Part shown: in pieces, positions 49,738-58,650 of the stretch
How positions within the stretch are numbered: the first letter of the stretch is position 1
Layout of the letters: every line of letters begins with the position of its first letter
NCBI RefSeq assembly: GCF_000368585.1
Contig: NZ_KB849558.1
Coordinates: 1,825,043-1,889,042, forward strand
From: Acinetobacter venetianus RAG-1 = CIP 110063
GTDB taxonomy: Bacteria > Pseudomonadota > Gammaproteobacteria > Pseudomonadales > Moraxellaceae
Length of the DNA: 64,000 nt
Reading direction: 5' to 3'
The notes under the pieces: generated by a model
Database searches by the model: none
What the model saw: only the letters and a program-made list of their open reading frames with translations
What the model was told of the DNA's origin: nothing
Position numbers and translations under genes: made by a program

Positions 49738-50757
49738 TTACTCATTCTTGAAGGCATTATATCCTTCTTTAGAGTATATTTTGATGAACACCCCTTTTTC
49801 ATCCTTATCTGGAATAATTTTCTCTTTAATATCAGCAATCCCCCCAGTAATGCGCAACTCAATATTCGGATCCAAAACTATCTTACGTTTGAGCCGTGCA
49901 GAAATATCTTTTGTATCTAAATCAAACTGAGTATCAAACTTTTTTGTTCTAGGTAATTTTTTTAACTCTTCAATAAATACTGGCAAGAACTCTTTTACAT
50001 CTTCATTATCAGCTTTATAAGACTCAAATATTTCAACAACTTCATTAAAAAGAAAGGCCTCTTTATTTGAAAAGTAAGAGTTTATGTCATTCCTAAGATA
50101 CCAATAATCTGTATCAGATTTACTTTTAATCTTTCTTTTTAAAAGATCATCAATTGCTAAATAAGCTTTCTTAGTATTTTCTAAAGATTCTATAACTGGT
50201 ATAGAGGCTAAAAAAGAAGACCACCAATACTCTGAAATTTTAGGAAGGCTATCAGATAAAATCATTTCCATAAATGAAGTTTTTTTATCAAACTCAATGT
50301 AGCAAGATTTTTGGACTCTGTTTTTTTTGACCGGCAACCCAGAGGATAAATCAAGACTATCTTCATCAATATATGGATCATTTTCAACTTTAGTTAAAAC
50401 GCAGATAATTTTATCATCCTTTGCCCCTATGACTTGAATCAAGTTTCCTTTCTTTAAAGTAGCAATACCTGAAACTTTTTCTTGTTTTTCGATTTCGCAG
50501 CGATTCAACTTACTCGCAATTTTTTCAGAAAGAATTTCCCAATCACCACCCTTTAATATTTCATTAATACAAGAAAACACCTCTTCCGTATCACTAACAA
50601 AGCTATAAGAACGACCTTTCTCATTAAGTAATATTTCATTAATTAATGTGTTCAAATACAAACTAAAATCTTTTTTCTCTGAGGTGAAATTTTTTCTCAA
50701 AAAAATTTTATTTTCTATATCGATTGTATGCATACAAAAATTTTTAATATCAATCAT
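49738..50757 (-). CDS. NA37/YejK-like protein of unknown two-gene system
   Basis: A 339-residue soluble protein. Its order of features recalls nucleoid-associated proteins of the NA37 (YejK/NdpA) family: an N-terminal region FSLYLNTLINEILLNEKGRSYSF, then SEKIASKLNRCE, the strand-rich KKGNLIQVIGAKDDKIICVLTKVEND, the SGLPVKKNRVQKSCYIEF block and a helical C-terminal half. This is a recognition by pattern only; no search was run. A GGAAG site lies five bases before the ATG. It is the first gene of the pair with the three-helix protein downstream. AT-rich composition. Confidence 0.5.
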   Translation of the reverse strand: MIDIKNFCMHTIDIENKIFLRKNFTSEKKDFSLYLNTLINEILLNEKGRSYSFVSDTEEVFSCINEILKGGDWEILSEKIASKLNRCEIEKQEKVSGIATLKKGNLIQVIGAKDDKIICVLTKVENDPYIDEDSLDLSSGLPVKKNRVQKSCYIEFDKKTSFMEMILSDSLPKISEYWWSSFLASIPVIESLENTKKAYLAIDDLLKRKIKSKSDTDYWYLRNDINSYFSNKEAFLFNEVVEIFESYKADNEDVKEFLPVFIEELKKLPRTKKFDTQFDLDTKDISARLKRKIVLDPNIELRITGGIADIKEKIIPDKDEKGVFIKIYSKEGYNAFKNE

Positions 50758-50826
50758 AAATCTTCCAAATTTTAGAAAAACCCACCTTTTACAATGATAT
50801 CAATTATCAACAAACAGTCTAGAGAT

Positions 50827-51055
50827 TTAAAAAATTATTCGACATAATTTGTCGCCTATAATAATAACTACTACGTTTATTGAGTTATTAGTCATCTTTA
50901 TGCCTTCCACCAGAGACAAGAACATTTCTGCATACACCTTAGGATCGTTCAGATTAGCAACTAAAGGTGGTTGATAGCTTCTAAATCTGCCAGTCCCGAT
51001 ACTCAAACATGATTGGGTAAGCCTCAAGATAACTCCATTTAATTTCAAAATCGCC
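50827..51055 (-). pseudogene. Remnant of a second TetR gene
   Basis: In one frame the minus strand reads FEIKWSYLEAYPIMFEYRDW and then stops; after a shift it reads PPLVANLNDPKVYAEMFLSLVEG. Both parts align in order with the C-terminal half of the TetR at 51056-51643 (FEIEKLYPQAYQAVIEYREW and LLLVANVKASKIDAEMFLFVVDG). It is therefore a decayed 3' fragment of a paralogue, with a stop and a frameshift, abutting the end of the intact gene. Confidence 0.65.
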
Positions 51056-51643
51056 TTAGATGGACCTCATCACCCCCACCAACCACCCCTCCACCAACCA
51101 CCCCTCCACCAACTTCCCCTTATCCACCTCACCTCCTCCCAACAACTGCACCACCGCCCCATCTACCACAAACAGGAACATCTCTGCATCAATTTTAGAG
51201 GCTTTCACATTAGCCACTAAAAGCAATTGATAAACCTCTTCAACCAACCATTCTCGATATTCAATCACGGCTTGATAAGCCTGAGGATATAGTTTTTCAA
51301 TCTCAAAAATAGCTTTGAACAAAAGATGGTAAGGACTATTCAGGTCTGCATGTAAAAGATAAATCTCTGTGAGTTTATCGACTGCTGTGTAGTGTCTGCA
51401 TGAATAAATCATTGCAAGTACATCTTGTTTGAGTCGATCTTTTTGCAAGGTCATGCATATTTCAACAAATCGCTCTTTAGACTGAAAATTATTATAAAAG
51501 GTCATTTTAGCGATTTTGGTTTGCTGCAAAATAAAGTCTATGCCTGCCCTATGAAAACCATAACTATTAAATAACTGGATTGAAGTCTGAACAACCTGCA
51601 ATGCTCTTGGTGATAATTCTCGATTTGACATACAAATTCCCAT
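51056..51643 (-). CDS. TetR/AcrR family regulator with repeated C-terminus
   Basis: A 195-residue regulator (or 191 from the ATG at 51631, MSNRELSPRAL). The helix-turn-helix is clear: VQTSIQLFNSYGFHRAGIDFILQQTKIAKMTFYNNFQSKERF. The ligand domain follows. The very end reads LVEGWLVEGWLVG, produced by a 15-bp unit repeated in tandem (51075-51115), after which the reading frame runs into the remnant of a second TetR gene. The normal end may thus have been replaced. No efflux gene stands beside it, so its target is unknown. Confidence 0.75.
   Translation of the reverse strand: MGICMSNRELSPRALQVVQTSIQLFNSYGFHRAGIDFILQQTKIAKMTFYNNFQSKERFVEICMTLQKDRLKQDVLAMIYSCRHYTAVDKLTEIYLLHADLNSPYHLLFKAIFEIEKLYPQAYQAVIEYREWLVEEVYQLLLVANVKASKIDAEMFLFVVDGAVVQLLGGGEVDKGKLVEGWLVEGWLVGVMRSI
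51075..51115. repeat. In-frame 15-bp tandem repeat
   Basis: The unit CCAACCACCCCTCCA occurs twice and begins a third time within the 3' end of the TetR gene, coding for repeats of Glu-Gly-Trp-Leu-Val. It is GC-richer than the flanks and looks like slippage expansion. Confidence 0.75.
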
Positions 51644-51903
51644 CTACTCATCATTTTTTGTTGTACTTGAATGAGATAAAAATGCCTTTGCTCTCATGCT
51701 GAGCAAAAAAGGCATACAAAAGCCCTTAAAGACGGCTTTAGCGCATCTCAATTTTTATTGTCGATATGTTTTTTAGTCGCAACGAACTAAGACTTGAAAG
51801 CCAAAAGCAATCAAACCGAATGAAAGACTAATCAGGAAGTGTGAGAATAAAATACATGGCCAACTCCTAAACGATTCGGAACTCTGCCATTGCATTTAAA
51901 ATT

Positions 51904-52145
51904 ATGGTGGCAGGACGAAAGAGGGTTAGCAGACTGGTTCGACCCCAGCACACCCGAAGGTGTCCCTCTCCCGTCCTACCGCTACGGGAGGGGACGAGAA
52001 GTTTACATGCAAAACCATCCCTCAGAGGGAATAATTCTGATGTAGTCGAAAACGGTCTGCTAAAACCGACTGGCGATGTAGGCCAGCACTCAAAGAATAA
52101 TCTCAGAGTTTATGAGTGTCAATCTTGGGTAAATGCTAAGGTCTG
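51904..52145 (+). ncRNA. Candidate C4-type antisense RNA locus
   Basis: Strong nested complementarity on one strand. A CGAA tetraloop hairpin ACACC-CGAA-GGTGT is at 51950-51963. GGCAGGAC (51909-51916) and GAGGG (51921-51925) can pair with GTCCTACC (51973-51980) and CCCTC (51964-51968), but that excludes a ten-pair hairpin at 51965-51993. TTAGCAGAC (51926-51934) is exactly complementary to GTCTGCTAA at 52055-52063, 120 bases downstream. Self-complementary RNA plus a target site on the same transcript is the design of C4 RNA in phages P1, P4 and P7. No phage genes are near. Identity is inference. Confidence 0.35.
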
Positions 52146-52554
52146 AAATTTATTATTATTTTTCCAAAATGATTATATAAAAATATTTTTTGAAACGCTA
52201 AATCAACGAGATTTAATTTTTTCAAACTCTCAACTAATGACATTAAACATGATTCAAATCCTATTTTTAATCATGTAATTTTTCATGTATATATAAATCG
52301 ATTATTTATGTAGATGGATAAATTCATTGTTTCTCCAGCCTTTCTGTAAAAACTACTATATACCTCGTATAGATCGCCCATAAAACAGACAAAAAACCTT
52401 ATTATCAATAATTTAAACCCAAGCACTATTAGAATATGAAACAATAATATCTATAAGAAACAATTTAAAATGACTTGTAAATCACATATTTTAACATTTG
52501 GTAAACAAAAACACTGCCTATTTTAAAGTAAAATTCACAAACTATTTTCTCTAA

Positions 52555-52642
52555 CATCAGCACGGGCAACCCCCTATTCTGATGTGCCTTTGCGCTCACT
52601 CATCATTTAAATCTCTTCTCTCTATATCATCCATATAGGGAG
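52555..52642 (+). promoter_or_regulatory. Structured leader of mqo
   Basis: Two hairpins precede mqo: CATCAG / CTGATG (52555-52584, with an inner GGG/CCC) and CTCTCTATAT / ATATAGGGAG (52618-52642). The second ends 25 bases before the ATG. They could be part of a leader or of an upstream terminator. Confidence 0.4.
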
Positions 52643-52667
52643 TCATTTAATTTTTAAGGTAAATTGA

Positions 52668-54308
52668 ATGAAAAAATTTTGGAAGTACTTATTGGTACTA
52701 CTCTTAGTACTGATAGTTATTGCTATTGCCTTTCTTTTTAGACCAATTACGTCTAAGGCAATAAAAACTAAAAGCGATGAACCTGTTGTTGATGTTGTAC
52801 TCATCGGCGGCGGTATCATGAGTGCCACACTTGGTACTTATCTCAACGAATTACAACCTGACTGGAATATCCGCATGTATGAACGTCTTGATGCAGTTGC
52901 TCAAGAAAGTTCAAATGGTTTCAACAATGCGGGAACAGGTCACTCAGGCTTTATGGAAATGAACTATACCTCTGAAAAAGACGGTAAAATGGACATTTCT
53001 AAAGCAGTGAAAGTTGCAGGTCAATTCGAAATTGCCAAGCAATTCTGGTCGTATCAAGTTAAACAAGGTGTTTTAAATACACCAAATACATTCATCAACC
53101 CAGTACCACACATCGCGTTCGTTTGGGGTGACAATGTAGATTTCATGGAAAAGCGCTATGCGGCCATGATTCAAGATCCTCTATTTGCTGGTATGAAGAT
53201 TAGCGAAGATGCATCTGAAATTAAGCAATGGGCTCCATTGGTGATGGATGGTCGTGATCCTCAACAGAAGATTGCAGCAACACGTATGGATGTCGGTTCT
53301 GACGTGAACTATGGTGCGATCACAACTCAATTGGTAAATCACCTTGAGAAAAGTCCAAACTTTAAACTTAGAACCTCTACTGAAGTGACTGGCATCAGCA
53401 AAAATGATGACAACACTTGGTCTGTCGCTTTCAAAGATTTGAAGTCTGGCGAAGTCAACCATGTGAAAACACGCTTTGTATTTATTGGTGCAGGTGGTGC
53501 AGCCATTAAATTATTGCAAATGACTGGCTTACCTGAAGCGAAACAATATGCAGGCTTCCCTGTTGGTGGTGAATTCCTTGTAACTGACAATCCAGCGATC
53601 ACAGCAAAACATACTGCAAAAGTGTATGGCCGTGCTGATCTTGGTGCGCCTCCAATGTCGGTTCCACATATTGATACCCGTTATATCGACGGTAAAAAAT
53701 ATGTGCTGTTTGGACCATTTGCAACGTATTCAAACAAGTTCCTTAAACATGGTTCACAGTTAGATTTGCTTGCATCTACCAACAAAAACAACGTCTTACC
53801 AATGGCTGCAATTGGTCTACAAAATGCTGATCTTGTTCAGTATCTCGTAAGCCAAGTGTTGATGTCTGATGAAGATCGCTTCAATGAGTTAAGAAAATAC
53901 TACCCTGAAGCAGACCCTAAAGATTGGCACTTACAGCAAGGTGGTCAGCGTGTTCAAATCATCAAGAAAGAACCAGGTAAACCAGCTAAATTGCAATTTG
54001 GTACAGAAATCTTCGCATCGCAAGATAAGTCTGTAACTGCATTGCTTGGTGCTTCTCCTGGTGCTTCAACTTCACCATACATCATGTTGAACTTGATTGA
54101 ACAAGCGTTCCCAGAAAAAGCAAATGGCGAATGGAATGAGAAGTTGCATGAAATCGTGCGTTCTTATGGTCAAGATCTTTCTGCAAATCCAGCATTACTC
54201 GATCAAATCCGTCATTACACCAGTTCTACTTTAGGTTTGAACTATACAACTCCTGCAAATTTAACGTCTGCGAACAAGGCAGCTAAAGCAGAAGCTGTAG
54301 CTCAATAA
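52668..54308 (+). CDS. mqo: Malate:quinone oxidoreductase
   Basis: A 546-residue membrane-associated FAD enzyme that oxidises malate to oxaloacetate and reduces quinone, in place of or beside soluble malate dehydrogenase. The FAD motif [19 protein letters not shown] is near residues 41-59, followed by [21 protein letters not shown] and the C-terminal [20 protein letters not shown], all hallmarks of Mqo. A hydrophobic N-terminal helix (residues 8-25) precedes the usual start and should anchor it. AAGG lies about eight bases before the ATG. Single gene with its own terminator. Confidence 0.95.
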   Translation: MKKFWKYLLVLLLVLIVIAIAFLFRPITSKAIKTKSDEPVVDVVLIGGGIMSATLGTYLNELQPDWNIRMYERLDAVAQESSNGFNNAGTGHSGFMEMNYTSEKDGKMDISKAVKVAGQFEIAKQFWSYQVKQGVLNTPNTFINPVPHIAFVWGDNVDFMEKRYAAMIQDPLFAGMKISEDASEIKQWAPLVMDGRDPQQKIAATRMDVGSDVNYGAITTQLVNHLEKSPNFKLRTSTEVTGISKNDDNTWSVAFKDLKSGEVNHVKTRFVFIGAGGAAIKLLQMTGLPEAKQYAGFPVGGEFLVTDNPAITAKHTAKVYGRADLGAPPMSVPHIDTRYIDGKKYVLFGPFATYSNKFLKHGSQLDLLASTNKNNVLPMAAIGLQNADLVQYLVSQVLMSDEDRFNELRKYYPEADPKDWHLQQGGQRVQIIKKEPGKPAKLQFGTEIFASQDKSVTALLGASPGASTSPYIMLNLIEQAFPEKANGEWNEKLHEIVRSYGQDLSANPALLDQIRHYTSSTLGLNYTTPANLTSANKAAKAEAVAQ

Positions 54309-54328
54309 ACCTTTCATAATCCAACTTT

Positions 54329-54360
54329 AAAAGGGATGAGTTTCGACTCTTCCCTTTTTG
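54329..54360 (+). terminator. Terminator of mqo
   Basis: AAAAGGG-TGAGT pairs with ACTC-CCCTTTT around a short loop with a small internal bulge; T residues follow, 20 bp after the stop. Confidence 0.85.
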
Positions 54361-54387
54361 TTCTTTTATCGCTTAATTTTTTTGATC

Positions 54388-55629
54388 ATGTCTCCTACTT
54401 CTGCTCAGTCTGCTTTTGCGGCATTTATTAGTCGCGACTTTAGGTTATTGACGCTAAACCAATGCTGTCTCACTTTTGCAGTGCTGATCCAAGAAGTTCT
54501 GGTGGCATTTCATTTGTATCAAATCACCAAAAATCCACTGATGCTTGGTCTAGTCGGGTTAATGGATTTTCTGCCCTTTCTAGCCTTGTCATTGTGGGGC
54601 GGCTATATTGCTGATCGTTTTAATCGCCAACGTATCCTACAAATCAGTTTTAGTCTTTCGATTCCACTATCACTTGCACTTTGGCTCAGCTTTGATTCAT
54701 TCCATACACAGCACATCAGCTCAAATGTTCTATTGATTACAACTTTTTCAATCTTATTTTTATTTGGTTGTATTCGAGGGATTTACAGCCCTTGTTTTAA
54801 CTCTTTACGACCTTTTATCGTTCCAGAACATCTTTATACCAATGCAGCAACATGGACCAGCATGTGCTGGCAAGCAAGCGGTATCCTTGCACCTATACTC
54901 GGTGGATTGTTACTGGCACATCTCAGCTTGAATATTACCTTTGCTGTGATTTGCAGTTTATTTACTGCTGGGAGTATTTCCCTGTGGTGTATGCAGCCGA
55001 GAGACTTTCCTCAACTCAAAACTGAATCAATCTCTAACAGTCTGAAAGAAGCACTACAATTTATTTTTAAAACAAAAATTATCTTTTGGGTGATGTTTCT
55101 CGATTTAAGTTCCGTATTTTTTGCGGGAATCATCACCCTATTACCTATTTTTGCTCAAGATATTTTACAGATCGGTGCAGATGGTTTTGGTGTGTTACGT
55201 GCAGCTCCTGCCGTTGGTAGTTTGGTGATGATGGCACTTTTAGTACGATTCCCTCCTCAGTATCAGCCTTGGCGTACTATGCTAATTGCAATTACGGGCT
55301 TCTCTTTATGTACGCTGTTATTTGCTGTTACTAGACACCTCTATTTTTCTGCTGTAGTTCTCATTATTATGGGAGCTTGTGACAGCATCAACATTGTCAT
55401 TCGTCAAACGATACTGCAACTTATCCCACCCAAAGACATGCTTGGTCGTGTAGCTGCCATTAACGGTATCTTCGTCACCTCTAGCAACGAGCTGGGTGCT
55501 GTTCAGTCGAGCGTGATGGCACGTCTTTTTAGCGTGATTCCTGCGATGTTAATTGGTGGCTCACTTTCTTTGGTCTGTGTTTTTCTCGTGAAAAGCAAAA
55601 CCAAAGCTTTATTTAATTTTCGTTTTTAA
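54388..55629 (+). CDS. MFS transporter
   Basis: A 413-residue inner-membrane protein with 12 predicted helices. The motif GGYIADRFNRQRILQIS between helices 2 and 3 is the major-facilitator signature, and the layout fits the group annotated as enterobactin-exporter-like or MFS_3 transporters. I start at the ATG at 54388 (MSPTSAQSAF); a TTG at 54358 is in frame but lies inside the mqo terminator. The substrate is unknown. A small membrane protein gene follows 37 bp later and may be in the same unit. Confidence 0.82.
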   Translation: MSPTSAQSAFAAFISRDFRLLTLNQCCLTFAVLIQEVLVAFHLYQITKNPLMLGLVGLMDFLPFLALSLWGGYIADRFNRQRILQISFSLSIPLSLALWLSFDSFHTQHISSNVLLITTFSILFLFGCIRGIYSPCFNSLRPFIVPEHLYTNAATWTSMCWQASGILAPILGGLLLAHLSLNITFAVICSLFTAGSISLWCMQPRDFPQLKTESISNSLKEALQFIFKTKIIFWVMFLDLSSVFFAGIITLLPIFAQDILQIGADGFGVLRAAPAVGSLVMMALLVRFPPQYQPWRTMLIAITGFSLCTLLFAVTRHLYFSAVVLIIMGACDSINIVIRQTILQLIPPKDMLGRVAAINGIFVTSSNELGAVQSSVMARLFSVIPAMLIGGSLSLVCVFLVKSKTKALFNFRF

Positions 55630-55666
55630 ATTTCACCTTATTGGCTATTTTAAAATTTAATTCAAT

Positions 55667-56122
55667 ATGAAACACACTTTGCCCGCTTCTTCAGGCTCGT
55701 CTAAATTTATTATTTTTTCCGTCTTTGTATGGCTCATCTTATTGTGGGCACAGGCAACCTATATCGTCATTATCGGTGGCAATGGCTATTTGTTTTGGAC
55801 TGCGTTTGGTCTATTGGCGCTGACAGTGTTGAGCTTACGGCCTAATATTTTAAAAAATCGAACTGCTTTCATTTTAACCGCAGCACTACTGATTTATTTG
55901 ATCTTTAACTCACTGTTTTGTACTTATTTAATCTTGGCTTTTTATTGTATTTTTTATTTGTATTCAGGAAATTATAAACATAAGCGTTTGATTAAGTTAA
56001 TTAGCCTGTTTTTAATTATGATCATCTTTGCGCTTTATCAAACTCAATCGTTACATGAATTAAAAAACCATTATTCACATTATGAGACAGGTGAAACGTG
56101 GCAGCAATACGGCGCTTTGTAA
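55667..56122 (+). CDS. Small membrane protein of unknown function
   Basis: A 151-residue protein with about four hydrophobic helices (about 12-36, 40-56, 66-98 with a break, and 105-125) and a short polar end rich in His, Tyr and Glu. Family not recognised. It lies 37 bp after the MFS gene in the same direction and just before a bidirectional terminator, so it is probably the end of that transcript. Confidence 0.65.
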   Translation: MKHTLPASSGSSKFIIFSVFVWLILLWAQATYIVIIGGNGYLFWTAFGLLALTVLSLRPNILKNRTAFILTAALLIYLIFNSLFCTYLILAFYCIFYLYSGNYKHKRLIKLISLFLIMIIFALYQTQSLHELKNHYSHYETGETWQQYGAL

Positions 56123-56133
56123 TCATAAGCGAT

Positions 56134-56167
56134 AAAAAAACCTCACATTGACGTGAGGTTTTTTTAT
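56134..56167. terminator. Bidirectional terminator
   Basis: AAAAAAACCTCAC / GTGAGGTTTTTTT perfect stem with a six-base loop, between the convergent gene at 55667 and betT. Confidence 0.92.
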
Positions 56168-56170
56168 TTG

Positions 56171-58231
56171 TTAATCCTGAGAATCAGGATATAACGGACG
56201 ATTTCCTGGACTAATGCGGTTGATATGTAAGAAAGTCATATGACGTTCATACTTATCTAAAATGTCATTAATCACTTGTTCTTTGGTGTAACCAACTAAA
56301 TCGTTATCTTGAGAGCCTTCGTATAAGAAGGTTTCCAAACGATAATAATGTTGCTTACCACGTTTACCACGCTCACTAAATGTAGGCGCAATATAACGGA
56401 CAGGCCAAATTTGATAGACAAAGTTATGTTCTTCTTCGATATTGATTGTTAAATCAAGATGATAGAGCATATCGCTATCTTCAAGCTCACCTTGTGTAAC
56501 TTCGACATTCATTCCACGCTTAATCAATTCATCCGCAACAGTCTTCACAGCTGGCGCACAGACGTTATCCAACATCCGTTTCGTTTCACTGCTTCCTGGA
56601 TGATGCATCACTCGTGACAAACGTTGCTTCCAATTTAGGATATCGACGTTCCCCACAACAGGTGCGGCGTTCAGGCTTCGACTGGCTTTACGATAATCCT
56701 CAAGGCGTAATGACTTGTACAAACCAGCCATTACCAACAGCATCACAAAGCTAAATGGTAAGCCCATAATCACGGTGGCACTTTGTAAAGCAGTAATACC
56801 ATTTGCCATCAACATCGCAAGGGTTAATAAACCAATCGCAACTGCCCAGAATACGCGTAACCAACGTGGCGCATCGTTATCAACATTGGAGAATTTAGTG
56901 GTGAAATTACCCAATACCAGTGCGCCAGAATCGGCTGATGTTACATAAAACAGTAAGCCTGTAATTGTCGCGACACCAGCAACAAATGGGAACCATGGAT
57001 ACTGTGCAAGTAAATCATAGAAACCATGTGCAGGATCAGTCAATACGGTTTGTGCCAATGCGGTATTGCCGTCAAAAATAACGTTATATAACGCACTATT
57101 ACCGAAAATAGATAACCATGTAATCGTGAATAATAATGGGATAATCAATGTCCCACACACAAACTCACGAATGGTACGACCTTTAGAAATCCGTGCCAAG
57201 AATAGCCCCACAAATGGAGACCATGCTACCCACCAAGCCCAGAAGAATAGTGTCCAACTACTCATCCACTCTTTCGGTTGCTGAAAAGCAAAACTTTCTA
57301 AAGCCAAACTTGGGAATCGACTGATATAGTCACCAAAGTTCTGAACTAGGGCATTGAGTAAAAATTCAGTATTACCGAGTAATAAAATAAACAACATCAA
57401 ACCAATAGCGGCATAAATGTTGATTTCCGATAAGACTTTAATCCCTTTGTTGACCCCTGCCGTTACCGAGATAATCGTCACAATGACCGCAACCAAGATC
57501 AGACCTGACTGCACCCATAAACTTTCAGGCGTATTGAATAGAACATGCAAACCATAGTTAATTTGTACGACGGCAATACCGCAAGTTGTGGCAATACCAA
57601 AAATCGTACCAATCACTGCGGCCGTATCTACGGTATGACCAATCGGACCATCAATCTTTTTACCAAAGATTGGGTAAAGAGCTGAGCGAATCGTCAACGG
57701 CAGATTGTAACGATAGCTGAAATAACCTAAAGCCATTCCGACTAAGGCATACATCCCCCAACCCGTTAAGCCATAGTGAAATAATGTCCAAACCATCCCT
57801 TGACGAGCAGCTTCATAGGTTTGCCCCTCACCCACAGGTGGATTCATATAATGCGACAGTGGTTCAGCCACCGAGAAGAACATTAAATCTGTACCAATCC
57901 CTGCGGCAAATAGCATCGCCGACCAACTTAGTAAACTAAATTCAGGTTTGGAATGTTTTGGACCTAATTTGATATCGCCATAACGAGAGCAAGCGATAAA
58001 GACGACAAAGATTAAGTAAAGCGTAGCGGCTAATAAATAGTACCAACTAAACTTATCACTGACCCAAGCGAGCACCACATTCAACATGTGATTGGCGAAG
58101 TCATTGAATAAAATCGTAGTGAGTGAAAATATTAAAATAATGAGCGCTGAAACATAAAAGACCACACGATTTAACTGATCTTTTGTTTGAATAGATGAAT
58201 CATCAACTGCTCTTGGATTATCTGTTACCAT
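56171..58231 (-). CDS. betT: Choline transporter of the BCCT family
   Basis: A 686-residue inner-membrane carrier with 12 helices, bringing in choline with ion coupling. The BCCT core WTLFFWAWWVAWSPFVGLFLARISKGRTIREF is near residues 325-356, and GIGTDLMFFSVAEPLSHYMNPP near 106-128 includes the substrate-glycine region. The long C-terminal cytoplasmic domain (about 510-686) is the type that gives osmotic sensing in BetT. It is divergent from betIBA, across the palindromic operator. It supplies substrate for BetA and BetB. Confidence 0.92.
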   Translation of the reverse strand: MVTDNPRAVDDSSIQTKDQLNRVVFYVSALIILIFSLTTILFNDFANHMLNVVLAWVSDKFSWYYLLAATLYLIFVVFIACSRYGDIKLGPKHSKPEFSLLSWSAMLFAAGIGTDLMFFSVAEPLSHYMNPPVGEGQTYEAARQGMVWTLFHYGLTGWGMYALVGMALGYFSYRYNLPLTIRSALYPIFGKKIDGPIGHTVDTAAVIGTIFGIATTCGIAVVQINYGLHVLFNTPESLWVQSGLILVAVIVTIISVTAGVNKGIKVLSEINIYAAIGLMLFILLLGNTEFLLNALVQNFGDYISRFPSLALESFAFQQPKEWMSSWTLFFWAWWVAWSPFVGLFLARISKGRTIREFVCGTLIIPLLFTITWLSIFGNSALYNVIFDGNTALAQTVLTDPAHGFYDLLAQYPWFPFVAGVATITGLLFYVTSADSGALVLGNFTTKFSNVDNDAPRWLRVFWAVAIGLLTLAMLMANGITALQSATVIMGLPFSFVMLLVMAGLYKSLRLEDYRKASRSLNAAPVVGNVDILNWKQRLSRVMHHPGSSETKRMLDNVCAPAVKTVADELIKRGMNVEVTQGELEDSDMLYHLDLTINIEEEHNFVYQIWPVRYIAPTFSERGKRGKQHYYRLETFLYEGSQDNDLVGYTKEQVINDILDKYERHMTFLHINRISPGNRPLYPDSQD

Positions 58232-58650
58232 ACAATCCTCAAGTAAAATTAAATTATAAAAATGTTGTTTTTCTCAATAACTCAACCACGATTTATTGAC
58301 GAAAACAACGAGAAGGCACAGCAGCGAACAGTCATTTGGTGAATAACCTATCGCGAGTGAAGCTGTATTTTTGTAATCAACAGTATTGTAAAAAATGATT
58401 TCCCTTTGATGATCAGACCATTGATCCGAACACAAAATTCAATCAATTAAACCTACAATTCTGACACCTTAACAGGTATCTCCGATGATACCTTTAAGAG
58501 TTGTGTAAAACGACCCTGTTGCAAATATGATACTTTTTATTGATTGAACGTTCAATCAATAAAAAGTATCATTATATTGTGTTATAATTTTTGTGCATCC
58601 AGTGTTTTATATAACGCCTTAATTTTTATAGGCATTTATGGCATATACAC
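58232..58650. promoter_or_regulatory. Divergent betT / betIBA control region
   Basis: A 419-bp gap without genes. It contains a small inverted repeat AGGTATC-TCCGAT-GATACCT (58474-58493), the long palindrome at 58527-58572 and a TATAAT at 58583-58588 pointing toward betI. Confidence 0.8.
58527..58572. promoter_or_regulatory. betI: 46-bp perfect palindrome, BetI operator
   Basis: Two 23-bp arms pair without mismatch; the centre is TTGATTGAACGTTCAATCAA (58540-58559). A -10-like TATAAT follows 11 bp after the right arm, and the betI ATG is 78 bp from the right end. BetI of E. coli binds between betT and betIBA and is relieved by choline; centre and place match that model. Binding is inferred. 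Confidence 0.8.

Larger units (their letters stand above)
51644..52667. other. One-kilobase gap upstream of mqo
   Basis: No convincing protein gene. From left: a stem at 51682-51715 (ATGCCTT-TGCTC against GAGCA-AAAAAGGCAT), a second at 51718-51739 (AAAGCC / GGCTTT), the C4-like structured locus at about 51904-52145, then AT-rich DNA, and two hairpins in the mqo leader (52555-52584, 52618-52642). An 80-codon frame at 51904-52146 overlaps the structured locus and is probably not translated. Confidence 0.5.

Noticed and set aside
51904..52146. 80-codon open frame inside the C4-like locus
   Set aside because: It coincides with the densely paired RNA region and has no good ribosome binding site. 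A phage-derived small protein cannot be excluded.
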